Source: Pseudomonas sp. MM223 (GTDB taxonomy: Bacteria; Pseudomonadota; Gammaproteobacteria; Pseudomonadales; Pseudomonadaceae). From it: a stretch of 64,000 bases of DNA. A model generated the notes under the pieces. That model was not told where the DNA came from. It saw only the letters and a list, made by a program, of their open reading frames with translations, and did no database searches. A program made the translations under genes and the position numbers. Of the stretch, positions 27,557 to 34,960 are shown in pieces. Location: the NCBI GenBank assembly GCA_947090765.1, contig OX352322.1:4943501-5007500 (forward strand), in the 5' to 3' direction. Position 1 is the stretch's first letter, and the number at the start of each line of letters is the position of its first letter.

Positions 27557-28930
27557 ATGCAATCCAACAGTTTGAAGCAAAGCCTCAAGCAGCGGCATAT
27601 CACCATGATCGCGCTGGGCGGGGTGATCGGTGCAGGGCTGTTCATGGGCTCGGGCTCACTGATCGCATCGGCGGGGCCTGCGGCCATCCTGTCGTATTTC
27701 ATCGGTGGCCTGGTGGTCACCCTGGTCATGTTCATGCTCGGCGAAATGGCCTGCCGCAACCCGGATGCCGGGTCGTTCTCGACCTACGCCAACACCTGGC
27801 TCGGCGATTGGGCAGGGTTTGCAGTCGGCTGGCTGTACTGGTTCAAGTCGATGATGACCATCACCCTCGAAGCCGTGCTGCTGGGCGCCATCCTGCATGA
27901 CTTCCTACCCTGGCTGCCGATCTGGGCTGGCGCCTTCCTGATGCTGGTGACACTGATGGCCAGCAACGCCTACTCGGTGCGTTCGTTTGCCGAGGTGGAG
28001 TATTGGCTGGCGGCGATGAAGGTCGCCACCATCCTCATCTTCATGCTGCTAGGCATCTCGATCCTGCTTGGCCTGCACAACGACATCCCTTCGCCCGGGC
28101 TGGTCAACCTCACCGCACACGACGGTTTCATGCCCAACGGCCTGTCGCCAGTGATGGCGGGTGTCATCGTGGTGATCTTCTCGCTGGGTGGCAGTGAAAT
28201 CGCCGCCGTGGCCGCAGGCGAATCGGAGAACCCGCGGCAGAACGTGATCCGCGCGATCAAGAGCGTGATCCTGCGGGTGATGCTGTTCTACGTAGGTTCG
28301 GTGTCGATCCTGATCCTGTGCCTGCCGTGGACCGACAAGGCCAACCTGGCCTCGCCCTATGTTTCGCTGTTCAGCCTGGCCGGGTTCGGTGGTGCTGCGG
28401 TGGCCATGAAACTGGTGCTGTTTGTCTCGTTCATGTCGGTGATGAACTCGTTCATGTTCTCCAACTCGCGCATGCTGTTCTCGCTGAGCCAGCGCGGGCA
28501 CGCCCCCAAGCTGTTCTCGCGCACCAGCGCCAAGGGTGTGCCGATCAATGCTTTGCTGCTGAGCCTGTCGATCTGCACGATGATCCTGACCGTGCACTTT
28601 GTCAGTGCCGGCGACCTGTTCATGACCTTGGCCAAAAGTACCGGCAGCCTTGTGATGGTCGTGTGGATCTTCATCATCATCGCCCACGTGGCCATGCGCT
28701 GGAAAACCCGTCACGAAGCAGTCGACCCCAACGCCTTCCGCGCCTGGCTGTTCCCGTACGCCAATATCGTTGCGCTGTTGGCCTTGCTGGCAGTAATCGG
28801 CACCCAGGCGTTCGAACCGGCGTCGCGCTTCCAGTTCTGGTTCACGGTACTGACGGTAATGCTGGTTGTGGCGGGGTATTTCCTGATGCGCCAGCGGACG
28901 GCAATGGCTGCAAAGGGGGCGGAGGCATGA
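27557..28930 (+). CDS. Amino acid permease, APC superfamily (GABA permease-like)
   Basis: A 457-residue transporter with 12 predicted membrane helices. The AAT-family signature GGVIGAGLFMGSGSLIASAGPAAIL lies in helix 1, and GEMACRNPDAGSFSTYANTWLGDWAGFAVGWLYWF in helix 2-3; the pattern is that of proton-driven permeases such as GabP, AroP and ProY. The sequence does not fix the substrate. GAGGACAAGGA precedes the ATG. It is monocistronic, followed convergently by tRNA-Arg. Confidence 0.88.
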   Translation: MQSNSLKQSLKQRHITMIALGGVIGAGLFMGSGSLIASAGPAAILSYFIGGLVVTLVMFMLGEMACRNPDAGSFSTYANTWLGDWAGFAVGWLYWFKSMMTITLEAVLLGAILHDFLPWLPIWAGAFLMLVTLMASNAYSVRSFAEVEYWLAAMKVATILIFMLLGISILLGLHNDIPSPGLVNLTAHDGFMPNGLSPVMAGVIVVIFSLGGSEIAAVAAGESENPRQNVIRAIKSVILRVMLFYVGSVSILILCLPWTDKANLASPYVSLFSLAGFGGAAVAMKLVLFVSFMSVMNSFMFSNSRMLFSLSQRGHAPKLFSRTSAKGVPINALLLSLSICTMILTVHFVSAGDLFMTLAKSTGSLVMVVWIFIIIAHVAMRWKTRHEAVDPNAFRAWLFPYANIVALLALLAVIGTQAFEPASRFQFWFTVLTVMLVVAGYFLMRQRTAMAAKGAEA

Positions 28931-28946
28931 TGGCAGAGGCAAGAAA

Positions 28947-29023
28947 TGGCGTCCCAGGCAGGAATTGAACCTGCAACCTTCCCCTTAGGAGGGGGATGCT
29001 CTATCCAATTGAGCTACTGAGAC
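28947..29023 (-). tRNA. tRNA-Arg(CCU)
   Basis: A 77-nt cloverleaf on the minus strand: acceptor GTCTCAG/CTGGGAC, T8-A9, D arm GCTC/GAGC, anticodon stem TCCCC/GGGGA with loop CTCCTAA (anticodon CCT), T arm GCAGG-TTCAATT-CCTGC, discriminator G and encoded CCA. Confidence 0.95.
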
Positions 29024-29134
29024 GCTACGACCGGCAGCGAGCGCTGCACAGCGGGACGGCCAGCATGTTAACCAGCATGCTGGCGTTTGTCATGCACCTA
29101 CCGGGCTTTTTCGCGTAATCCTTTTCTGGCACTG

Positions 29135-29728
29135 CTAAACCTGTGGCAGCACACCTTCAGCGTGAAGTAGCCCGAACAGGGTTGCGACCGCTGCCTCCAG
29201 GGTTGTGGAGTTGTCCAGCACATGCACCGAAGGGTCGGGCAGTGCCTGCAAGCGGGCACTGCGCGCCAGGCGCTGCTCGACTTCTTCGGCGGTTTCACGG
29301 CCACGGGCCAGCAAGCGCTGGCGCAGCACCTCGGGCTTGACCTCGACCAGCACTGCCAGCAGGTCCGGGTAACGCTGGCGCGCTTCGGCCAGGTAGGCCC
29401 GCGAGCCGTTCACCAGCACTGCCCTGCCCGCCGCCAACCACTCGTCCACCTGCTGCGGGATGCCATAGTCCAGGCCGTTGGCGCGCCAGTGCATGGCGAA
29501 TCCGCCCTGCGCACGCAGGGCCTCGAACTGCTCGGGTGTAACCCCATGGGCGGCTTCACCCTTGGCTTCGGCCGAACGGGTAATCACGCGGCGGGCAATT
29601 TCTACCCCGGCTGCCGCCAGTCGCTCACGTGCAGCGTCGATCAGGGAATCTTTCCCCGAACCCGACGGTCCTATCAGAAATATCAACCGCCCTGTCCCTG
29701 ATCGACGGTCGCTTGCGTCATGTTGCAT
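29135..29728 (-). CDS. phnN: Ribose 1,5-bisphosphate phosphokinase PhnN
   Basis: Guanylate-kinase-like enzyme that makes PRPP from ribose 1,5-bisphosphate, in other bacteria as part of phosphonate breakdown. The P-loop IFLIGPSGSGKDSL is at about residues 17-30, and the following blocks (VITRSAEAKGEAAHGVTPEQFEAL; FAMHWRANGLDYGIP) match PhnN rather than Gmk. The ATG at 29728 gives 197 residues; a GTG at 29734 would add two. No other phn genes are in the window, so it is a solitary copy. Confidence 0.88.
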   Translation of the reverse strand: MQHDASDRRSGTGRLIFLIGPSGSGKDSLIDAARERLAAAGVEIARRVITRSAEAKGEAAHGVTPEQFEALRAQGGFAMHWRANGLDYGIPQQVDEWLAAGRAVLVNGSRAYLAEARQRYPDLLAVLVEVKPEVLRQRLLARGRETAEEVEQRLARSARLQALPDPSVHVLDNSTTLEAAVATLFGLLHAEGVLPQV

Positions 29729-30072
29729 AGCCACTATGCTCTATGAAGGGAAACCGACGCATTCTAGGTGTTTTCCTGGTCTTTTGCTGCGTTTTACCAG
29801 TTTTTGACGGCAAAAGTCTGACGGTTAGGCAAGCCGGAGCATGTAAAACTTTTCAAACCAGTGCTCATTTCTGATAATTGGTACTGGCAGAAAGCCTTTA
29901 TCCGGCTCACTATTTGTCACAGAATTGACGCCAAGGAAACGGCGACCATAAGGCAAGATGAGCATCCATTTTTACTGACGGTTGAACATTTTGTCGTCGC
30001 CACGGTCGTATTTCCACCCCGTGCGGCCAATTTGAGAACCGCTTCCCCTGAACCAAAATCTGGTCAATTTAT
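29729..30072. other. Divergent intergenic region phnN/amrZ
   Basis: A 344-bp region that is richer in A and T than its surroundings. It contains no convincing gene. GACGGCAAAAGTC at about 29806-29818 resembles the GGCAAAA core of published AmrZ sites, so amrZ may bind its own upstream region; this is tentative. Confidence 0.4.
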
Positions 30073-30399
30073 ATGCGCCCATTGAAACAGGCTATTTATT
30101 CAAGCCGCACCGCTGACAAATTTGTCGTCCGCCTGCCAGACGGGATGCGTGAGCGCATTGCCGAGGTAGCGCGCAACCATCACCGCAGCATGAACTCCGA
30201 GATTATCGCGCGCCTGGAACAGAGCCTTATCCAGGAAGGTGCGTTGGGTGACGAGCTGAGCATGCGCCTGGACAGCCCTGAGCTGTCCCTGCATGAGCGC
30301 GAGTTGCTGCAACGCTTCCGCCAACTGTCCCACCGCCAGCAGAACGCCCTGGTCGCCCTCATCGCTCACGATGTGGAAATGGCCGCCGACGCCTCCTGA
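30073..30399 (+). CDS. amrZ: Ribbon-helix-helix regulator AmrZ
   Basis: Arc-family DNA-binding regulator that in Pseudomonas controls alginate, motility and c-di-GMP genes. The 108-residue protein has the RHH domain at about residues 14-56 ([39 protein letters not shown]) and a C-terminal oligomerisation part. The ATG lies 12 bases after a poor ribosome binding site. A rho-independent terminator follows. Confidence 0.92.
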   Translation: MRPLKQAIYSSRTADKFVVRLPDGMRERIAEVARNHHRSMNSEIIARLEQSLIQEGALGDELSMRLDSPELSLHERELLQRFRQLSHRQQNALVALIAHDVEMAADAS

Positions 30400-30417
30400 G
30401 GTTTGCAGCGAACATGA

Positions 30418-30443
30418 AAAAGCCAGCGTAAGCTGGCTTTTTT
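30418..30443 (+). terminator. Terminator of amrZ
   Basis: Stem AAAGCCAGC/GCTGGCTTT with a GTAA loop and a T6 tract, about 20 bp after the amrZ stop. Confidence 0.9.
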
Positions 30444-30471
30444 GTGGGTGCCTGTCTGGCCGGGTTGCAGC

Positions 30472-30594
30472 CCCTGTGGGAGCGGCCTTGTGTCGCGAAA
30501 GGGCTGCATAGCAGCCCCAGAAATCTGTGCATTGCTGCTGATGCCCCGGGGCTGCTTCGCAGCCCTTTCGCGACACAAGGCCGCTCCCACAGGG
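30472..30594. repeat. Inverted pair of REP sequences
   Basis: Outer arms CCCTGTGGGAGCGGCCTTGT and the complement, both followed inward by a GGGCTGC/GCAGCCC stem. Lies between amrZ and the convergent mgtE. Confidence 0.85.
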
Positions 30595-30618
30595 CCGCGC
30601 AACTGCAAGAAAAGGGGT

Positions 30619-32061
30619 TTACAGCAAGAACAGCGTAGCCAGACCAAGGAAGATGAAGAAGCCGCCACTGTCGGTCACGGCAGTGATCATCACGCTCGCC
30701 CCCATCGCCGGGTCGCGCCCCAGGCGGGCCAAGGTCATCGGGATAAGCACACCCATCAGCGCCGCCAGTAACAGGTTCAAGGTCATCGCTGCGGTCATCA
30801 CCACCCCCAGTGACCAGCTGCCATACAGCCAGAAAGCCACTGCACCAATCACTCCGCCCCAAACCAGGCCGTTGATCAGCGACACCGCCAACTCCTTGCG
30901 CATCAGGCGGCTGGTATTGCCAGGCGACACCTGGTCCAGCGCCATGGCGCGGACGATCATGGTGATGGTCTGGTTACCCGAGTTGCCGCCAATACCCGCA
31001 ACGATCGGCATCAACGCAGCCAACGCCACCAGCTTTTCGATCGACCCCTCGAACACCCCGATTACTCGCGAAGCAAGGAAGGCAGTAATCAGGTTGATCG
31101 CCAGCCATGCCCAACGGTTGCGGAACGAGCGCCAGACCGAGGCAAAGATATCTTCCTCTTCACGCAAACCCGCCATGTTGAGGACTTCGCTCTCGCTCTC
31201 CTCACGGATCAGGTCGACCATCTCGTCAATGGTCAAGCGGCCAATCAGGCGCTCGCTCTTGTCTACTACAGGGGCCGATACCAGGTCATAACGCTCGAAC
31301 GCTTGCGCTGCATCATAGGCATCTTCCTCGGGCTGGAAGGACACCGGGTCGGTCGCCATGACCTCCGCTACCTTCTTTTCCGGGTCGTTGACCAGCAAAC
31401 GCTTGATCGGCAGTACCCCTTTCAGGATGCCGTCATAGTCGACCACAAACAGTTTGTCGGTGTGGTTGGGCAGCTCTTTCAGGCGGCGCAGGTAACGCAG
31501 CACCACTTCCAGGCTGACGTCTTCGCGGATGGTGACCATCTCGAAGTCCATCAGCGCACCGACCTGCTCCTCGTCATAGCTCAGCGCCGAGCGCACACGC
31601 TCGCGTTGCTGGCCATCAAGGGTTTCCATCAGCTCGTGAACAACGTCGCGCGGCAGCTCAGGGGCCAGGTCGGCCAGCTCGTCGGCGTCCATTTCCTTGG
31701 CAGCGGCCAACAGCTCGTGATCGTCCATGTCGGCGATCAACGATTGGCGAACCGAGTCGGAAACTTCCAGCAGGATGTCGCCATCGCGATCCGAGCGCAC
31801 CAGCTGCCAGACCGTCAGGCGGTCTTCCAGGGGCAAGGCTTCGAGGATGTAGGCGATGTCGGCGGGGTGCAGGTCATCGAGCTTGCGCTGCAGTTCGACG
31901 AGGTTCTGCCGGTGGACCAGGTTTTCGACCAGGTCGTTGTGCGCGCCTTCCTGGCGGTGGGTGAGGTCTTCGACCACACGCTGGCGCTGCAGCAGTTCGA
32001 CCACCTGGGCCAGGCGATCCTGCAGGCTTTCTTGCGCTTTTTTTACTTCTACTTCAGTCAT
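30619..32061 (-). CDS. mgtE: Magnesium transporter MgtE
   Basis: Mg2+ channel gated by cytoplasmic Mg2+. The 480-residue protein has the MgtE N domain (LHPADIAYILEALPLEDRLTVWQLV; ~40-140), two CBS domains (~140-270), and a C-terminal membrane domain of five helices with the pore motif GNSGNQTITMIVRAMA. The ATG at 32061 (MTEVEVKK) gives the usual length. A longer frame starts upstream in the leader and is rejected. Confidence 0.95.
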   Translation of the reverse strand: MTEVEVKKAQESLQDRLAQVVELLQRQRVVEDLTHRQEGAHNDLVENLVHRQNLVELQRKLDDLHPADIAYILEALPLEDRLTVWQLVRSDRDGDILLEVSDSVRQSLIADMDDHELLAAAKEMDADELADLAPELPRDVVHELMETLDGQQRERVRSALSYDEEQVGALMDFEMVTIREDVSLEVVLRYLRRLKELPNHTDKLFVVDYDGILKGVLPIKRLLVNDPEKKVAEVMATDPVSFQPEEDAYDAAQAFERYDLVSAPVVDKSERLIGRLTIDEMVDLIREESESEVLNMAGLREEEDIFASVWRSFRNRWAWLAINLITAFLASRVIGVFEGSIEKLVALAALMPIVAGIGGNSGNQTITMIVRAMALDQVSPGNTSRLMRKELAVSLINGLVWGGVIGAVAFWLYGSWSLGVVMTAAMTLNLLLAALMGVLIPMTLARLGRDPAMGASVMITAVTDSGGFFIFLGLATLFLL

Positions 32062-32456
32062 AGGCGAACTCCACTCCCAGCAGCGGAGCACGCCGGGAGA
32101 ATCAATCGGTCAGATCTTTCTGTATGAATCGTGTTAGCGAGTAACTACTGGGTAAGTCCATGGTGGTTTTCCACAAGCCCCGGCGGGGCTGACGGGCGCA
32201 ATCATACACTGCTAAAGCTGTCAGATCGCTTAAATTTTTGGCCAGAACAATCGTTTGCGCGATAAAGGTGGGACAACGCTTGAAGCTATCAGTGCGACGG
32301 CGGCTTTGGCATTTAAAGCACATTTGTTGTGTGCGTAGATGTGTTTGCCGTGCCTGATCGTATTGGGCGCCGCGCAGCGGCCCCAAGCTACACCACAAAC
32401 ATTACAGAAGAGCTTAGATCGACATGGCCAACAATTCAGTGGCGCAGAAAAACAAA
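32062..32456. other. Leader region of mgtE
   Basis: 395 bp without a supported gene; a 98-codon open frame at 32102-32398 lacks a ribosome binding site and recognisable similarity. On the minus strand I see small stem-loops (AGCCCC-GCC-GGGGCT near 32177-32191 and a CTCCC/GGGAG stem close to the start codon), which could act in Mg2+-dependent or other leader control, but I see no M-box or other known riboswitch. Confidence 0.35.
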
Positions 32457-32480
32457 AAGCCCGCTCAATTGAGCGGGCTT
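32457..32480 (-). terminator. Terminator of the csrA-tRNA transcript
   Basis: Stem AAGCCCGCTC/GAGCGGGCTT with AATT loop and, on the minus strand, a following T-rich tract. It lies 13 bp after the last tRNA-Arg. Confidence 0.9.
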
Positions 32481-32492
32481 CTTGATGGGGTA

Positions 32493-32569
32493 TGGCGGAC
32501 TCAGCAGGATTCGAACCTGCGACCGCTCGGTTCGTAGCCGAGTACTCTATCCAGCTGAGCTATGAGTCC
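32493..32569 (-). tRNA. tRNA-Arg(ACG), copy 4 (distal)
   Basis: 77-nt cloverleaf, acceptor GGACTCA/TGAGTCC, anticodon stem CTCGG/CCGAG with loop CTACGAA (anticodon ACG, read after A-to-I editing), T loop GTTCGAATC, encoded CCA. One of four identical copies. Confidence 0.97.
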
Positions 32570-32642
32570 GTGGTGGTAGTTTTAGACCAGATTACCACTG
32601 GCTGACCGAACTGACTTTGCAAGCAAAGCCACTTCAAAAAAG

Positions 32643-32719
32643 TGGCGGACTCAGCAGGATTCGAACCTGCGACCGCTCGGTTCGTAGCCGAGTACTCTAT
32701 CCAGCTGAGCTATGAGTCC
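32643..32719 (-). tRNA. tRNA-Arg(ACG), copy 3
   Basis: Identical to the copy at 32493-32569, 150 bp upstream on the transcript. The spacers between copies are also similar (73-71 bp). Confidence 0.97.
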
Positions 32720-32792
32720 GCGATTGGCAGTTTTAAACCAGTTACCGCTGGTTGACTGAAGCAGCTGTGCAAGCAAAGCCACTTCAAGAAAG

Positions 32793-32869
32793 TGGCGGAC
32801 TCAGCAGGATTCGAACCTGCGACCGCTCGGTTCGTAGCCGAGTACTCTATCCAGCTGAGCTATGAGTCC
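32793..32869 (-). tRNA. tRNA-Arg(ACG), copy 2
   Basis: Identical to the other copies; the repeat unit (tRNA plus spacer) is again 150 bp. Confidence 0.97.
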
Positions 32870-32940
32870 GCGATTGGTAGTTTTAGACCAGTTACCACTG
32901 GTTGATTGAAGCAGCCTTGCAAACAAAGCCACTTCAAAAG

Positions 32941-33017
32941 TGGCGGACTCAGCAGGATTCGAACCTGCGACCGCTCGGTTCGTAGCCGAGTACTCTATCC
33001 AGCTGAGCTATGAGTCC
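32941..33017 (-). tRNA. tRNA-Arg(ACG), copy 1
   Basis: Identical tRNA; the unit to the next copy is 148 bp. It is the first of the four tRNA-Arg on the transcript, after tRNA-Ser. Confidence 0.97.
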
Positions 33018-33123
33018 GTGTCTTGCCGCGCATTATAGGTCGCTGAAACATTTTTGCAAGAACGTTTTCGTTTAAAAACAACTACTTAGCGTTCCTACCG
33101 TTTACAGCGCCCTACGCAAATAA

Positions 33124-33214
33124 TGGCGGTGAAGGGGGGATTCGAACCCCCGATACCCTTATGAGGTATACTCCCTTAGCAGGGGAGCGCCTTCGGCCAC
33201 TCGGCCACCTCACC
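33124..33214 (-). tRNA. tRNA-Ser(GCU)
   Basis: 91-nt class II tRNA: acceptor GGTGAGG/CTTCACC, anticodon stem CTCCC/GGGAG with loop CTGCTAA (anticodon GCT), long variable arm, T arm GGGGG-TTCGAAT-CCCCC, encoded CCA. Same order csrA-tRNA-Ser-tRNA-Arg as in enterobacteria. Confidence 0.96.
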
Positions 33215-33286
33215 GCAACACGAGGCGAATATTAAAGAACCTCTTTCACCTTTGCAACCCTTTTTTTGAAAAAAACTTCAAAAGAA

Positions 33287-33475
33287 TTAAAGGCTTGGCT
33301 CTTCATCCTTCTCCTTCTTGATCCGCAGGTAGATTTCCTCGCGGTGAACAGCCACTTCTTTCGGGGCGCTGACGCCAATACGCACCTGGTTGCCTTTCAC
33401 GCCAAGCACCGTCACGGTGATCTCGCCGTCTCCAATGATCAGGCTCTCGGCGCACCGACGAGTCAGAATCAACAT
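33287..33475 (-). CDS. csrA: Carbon storage regulator CsrA/RsmA
   Basis: Small RNA-binding protein that controls translation of many mRNAs by binding GGA motifs. The 62-residue protein ([52 protein letters not shown]) is a standard CsrA with the RNA-binding strands at both ends. The ATG at 33475 has AAGGAG upstream; the longer open frame is not coding. Followed by tRNA-Ser and the tRNA-Arg array, preceded by lysC. Confidence 0.97.
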   Translation of the reverse strand: MLILTRRCAESLIIGDGEITVTVLGVKGNQVRIGVSAPKEVAVHREEIYLRIKKEKDEEPSL

Positions 33476-33603
33476 AGCTTTCTCCTTACGCAAACATTCA
33501 GGGGTAACAGTCTTTGGTATCAGGGCCTGGCCGTGGACGACGACCAGGCCCCGGTTACTCGCCACACAGGGCAGGACAGGGCCTGCGTGGCGAGCAGAAA
33601 CGC

Positions 33604-33629
33604 GAAGGGCGCGGCAAGCCGCGCCCTTC
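33604..33629 (-). terminator. Hairpin between lysC and csrA
   Basis: Stem GAAGGGCGCGGC/GCCGCGCCCTTC with a two-base loop (AA). Only a weak T-run follows on the minus strand, so it may terminate lysC transcription partially. Confidence 0.6.
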
Positions 33630-33640
33630 CTGGCTGCGCC

Positions 33641-34876
33641 TTACTCGCCCTGTCGAACAGGGGCGTCGAGTTCGAACGCGGTATGCAACGCGCGCACGGC
33701 CAGCTCCAGGTACTTCTCTTCGATCACGACCGATACCTTGATCTCGGAGGTGGAGATCATCTGGATGTTGATGCTCTCCTTGGCCAGGGCTTCGAACATG
33801 CGGCTGGCAACACCGGCGTGCGAACGCATGCCGACGCCAACGATCGAGACCTTGGCGATCTTGGTGTCGCCGATCACTTCACGGGCACCGATTTCACGGG
33901 CAGTGTTTTCCAGCACGCTCTGCGCCTTCTCGTACTCGTTGCGGTGTACGGTGAAGGTGAAGTCGGTGGTGTTATCGTGGGCAACGTTCTGCACGATCAT
34001 GTCGACTTCGATGTTCGAAGCGCTGATCGGGCCGAGGATCTTGAAGGCCACGCCCGGGGTGTCCGGCACGCCGCGAATGGTCAGCTTGGCTTCATCACGG
34101 TTGAAGGCGATACCGGAAATGATCGGCTGTTCCATGGATTCCTCTTCATCAATGGTAATGAGGGTACCTGGACCCTCCTTGAAACTGTGCAGCACGCGCA
34201 GCGGAACGTTGTACTTGCCGGCGAACTCCACCGAACGGATCTGCAGCACCTTGGAACCGAGGCTGGCCATTTCCAGCATCTCTTCGAAGGTGATCTTCTC
34301 CAGGCGACGGGCCTGTGGCACAACGCGCGGGTCGGTGGTGTAGACGCCATCGACGTCGGTGTAGATCTGGCACTCGTCAGCCTTCAGCGCCGCCGCCAGG
34401 GCCACGCCGGTGGTGTCGGAGCCGCCACGGCCCAGGGTGGTGATGCTGCCGTGCTCGTCGACACCCTGGAAGCCTGCTACCACGACCACGCGGCCTTCCT
34501 TGAGGTCGGCACGAATCTTCTGGTCGTCGATCTGCAGGATGCGCGCCTTGTTGTGCGAGCTGTCGGTGAGGATGCGCACCTGGTTGCCGGTGTAGGACAC
34601 CGCTGGCACACCACGCTTGATCAAGGCCATGGTCAGCAGGGCAATGGTGACCTGCTCACCGGTCGACACGATCACGTCCAGTTCACGCGGAACCGGCTGA
34701 TCGGTGATCTGCTTGGCCAGGTCGATCAGGCGATTGGTTTCACCGCTCATGGCCGACAGCACAACCACCAGGTCGTCGCCCGCTTCACGGTGTTTCTTGA
34801 CCTTTTCGGCTACCTGCTCGATCCGCTCGATGGAACCGACAGAGGTGCCGCCAAATTTCTGTACGATCAACGCCAT
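33641..34876 (-). CDS. lysC: Aspartate kinase
   Basis: First enzyme of the aspartate pathway (Lys, Thr, Met). Catalytic amino acid kinase domain at about residues 1-245 with the conserved KFGGTSVGSIERI at the N-terminus and GRGGSDTTGVALAAAL; two ACT domains (about 265-410) form the allosteric site. The 411-residue alpha subunit is of normal length for Pseudomonas. An internal beta-subunit start is common in this family; none is obvious here. Confidence 0.97.
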   Translation of the reverse strand: MALIVQKFGGTSVGSIERIEQVAEKVKKHREAGDDLVVVLSAMSGETNRLIDLAKQITDQPVPRELDVIVSTGEQVTIALLTMALIKRGVPAVSYTGNQVRILTDSSHNKARILQIDDQKIRADLKEGRVVVVAGFQGVDEHGSITTLGRGGSDTTGVALAAALKADECQIYTDVDGVYTTDPRVVPQARRLEKITFEEMLEMASLGSKVLQIRSVEFAGKYNVPLRVLHSFKEGPGTLITIDEEESMEQPIISGIAFNRDEAKLTIRGVPDTPGVAFKILGPISASNIEVDMIVQNVAHDNTTDFTFTVHRNEYEKAQSVLENTAREIGAREVIGDTKIAKVSIVGVGMRSHAGVASRMFEALAKESINIQMISTSEIKVSVVIEEKYLELAVRALHTAFELDAPVRQGE

Positions 34877-34924
34877 TTCAATGGTGCCTCAGCCCATACA
34901 GGGCCCCAAAAAACAATCCAACAT

Positions 34925-34957
34925 GAAGAGGCCGGCGACTAGACCGCCGGCCCCTTC
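34925..34957 (-). terminator. Hairpin after alaS
   Basis: Stem GGCCGGCG/CGCCGGCC extended by GAAGA/CCTTC on the outside; on the minus strand it is followed by a T-rich stretch (GATTGTTTTTTGG) some 15 bases on. It lies between the alaS stop and lysC. Confidence 0.65.
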
Positions 34958-34960
34958 ATC

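Noticed and set aside
28949..29025. tRNA-Arg(CCU) with ends at 28949 and 29025
   Set aside because: That register lacks T8-A9 and CCA; shifting by two bases gives a canonical cloverleaf with G73 and encoded CCA.
32102..32398. 98-codon open frame upstream of mgtE
   Set aside because: No ribosome binding site, unusual Arg/Cys-rich composition, overlaps the likely mgtE promoter and leader.
32493..33017. Regular repeats with similar spacers, possible CRISPR-like array
   Set aside because: The repeated units are complete tRNA-Arg genes and the spacers are similar to each other; no cas genes.
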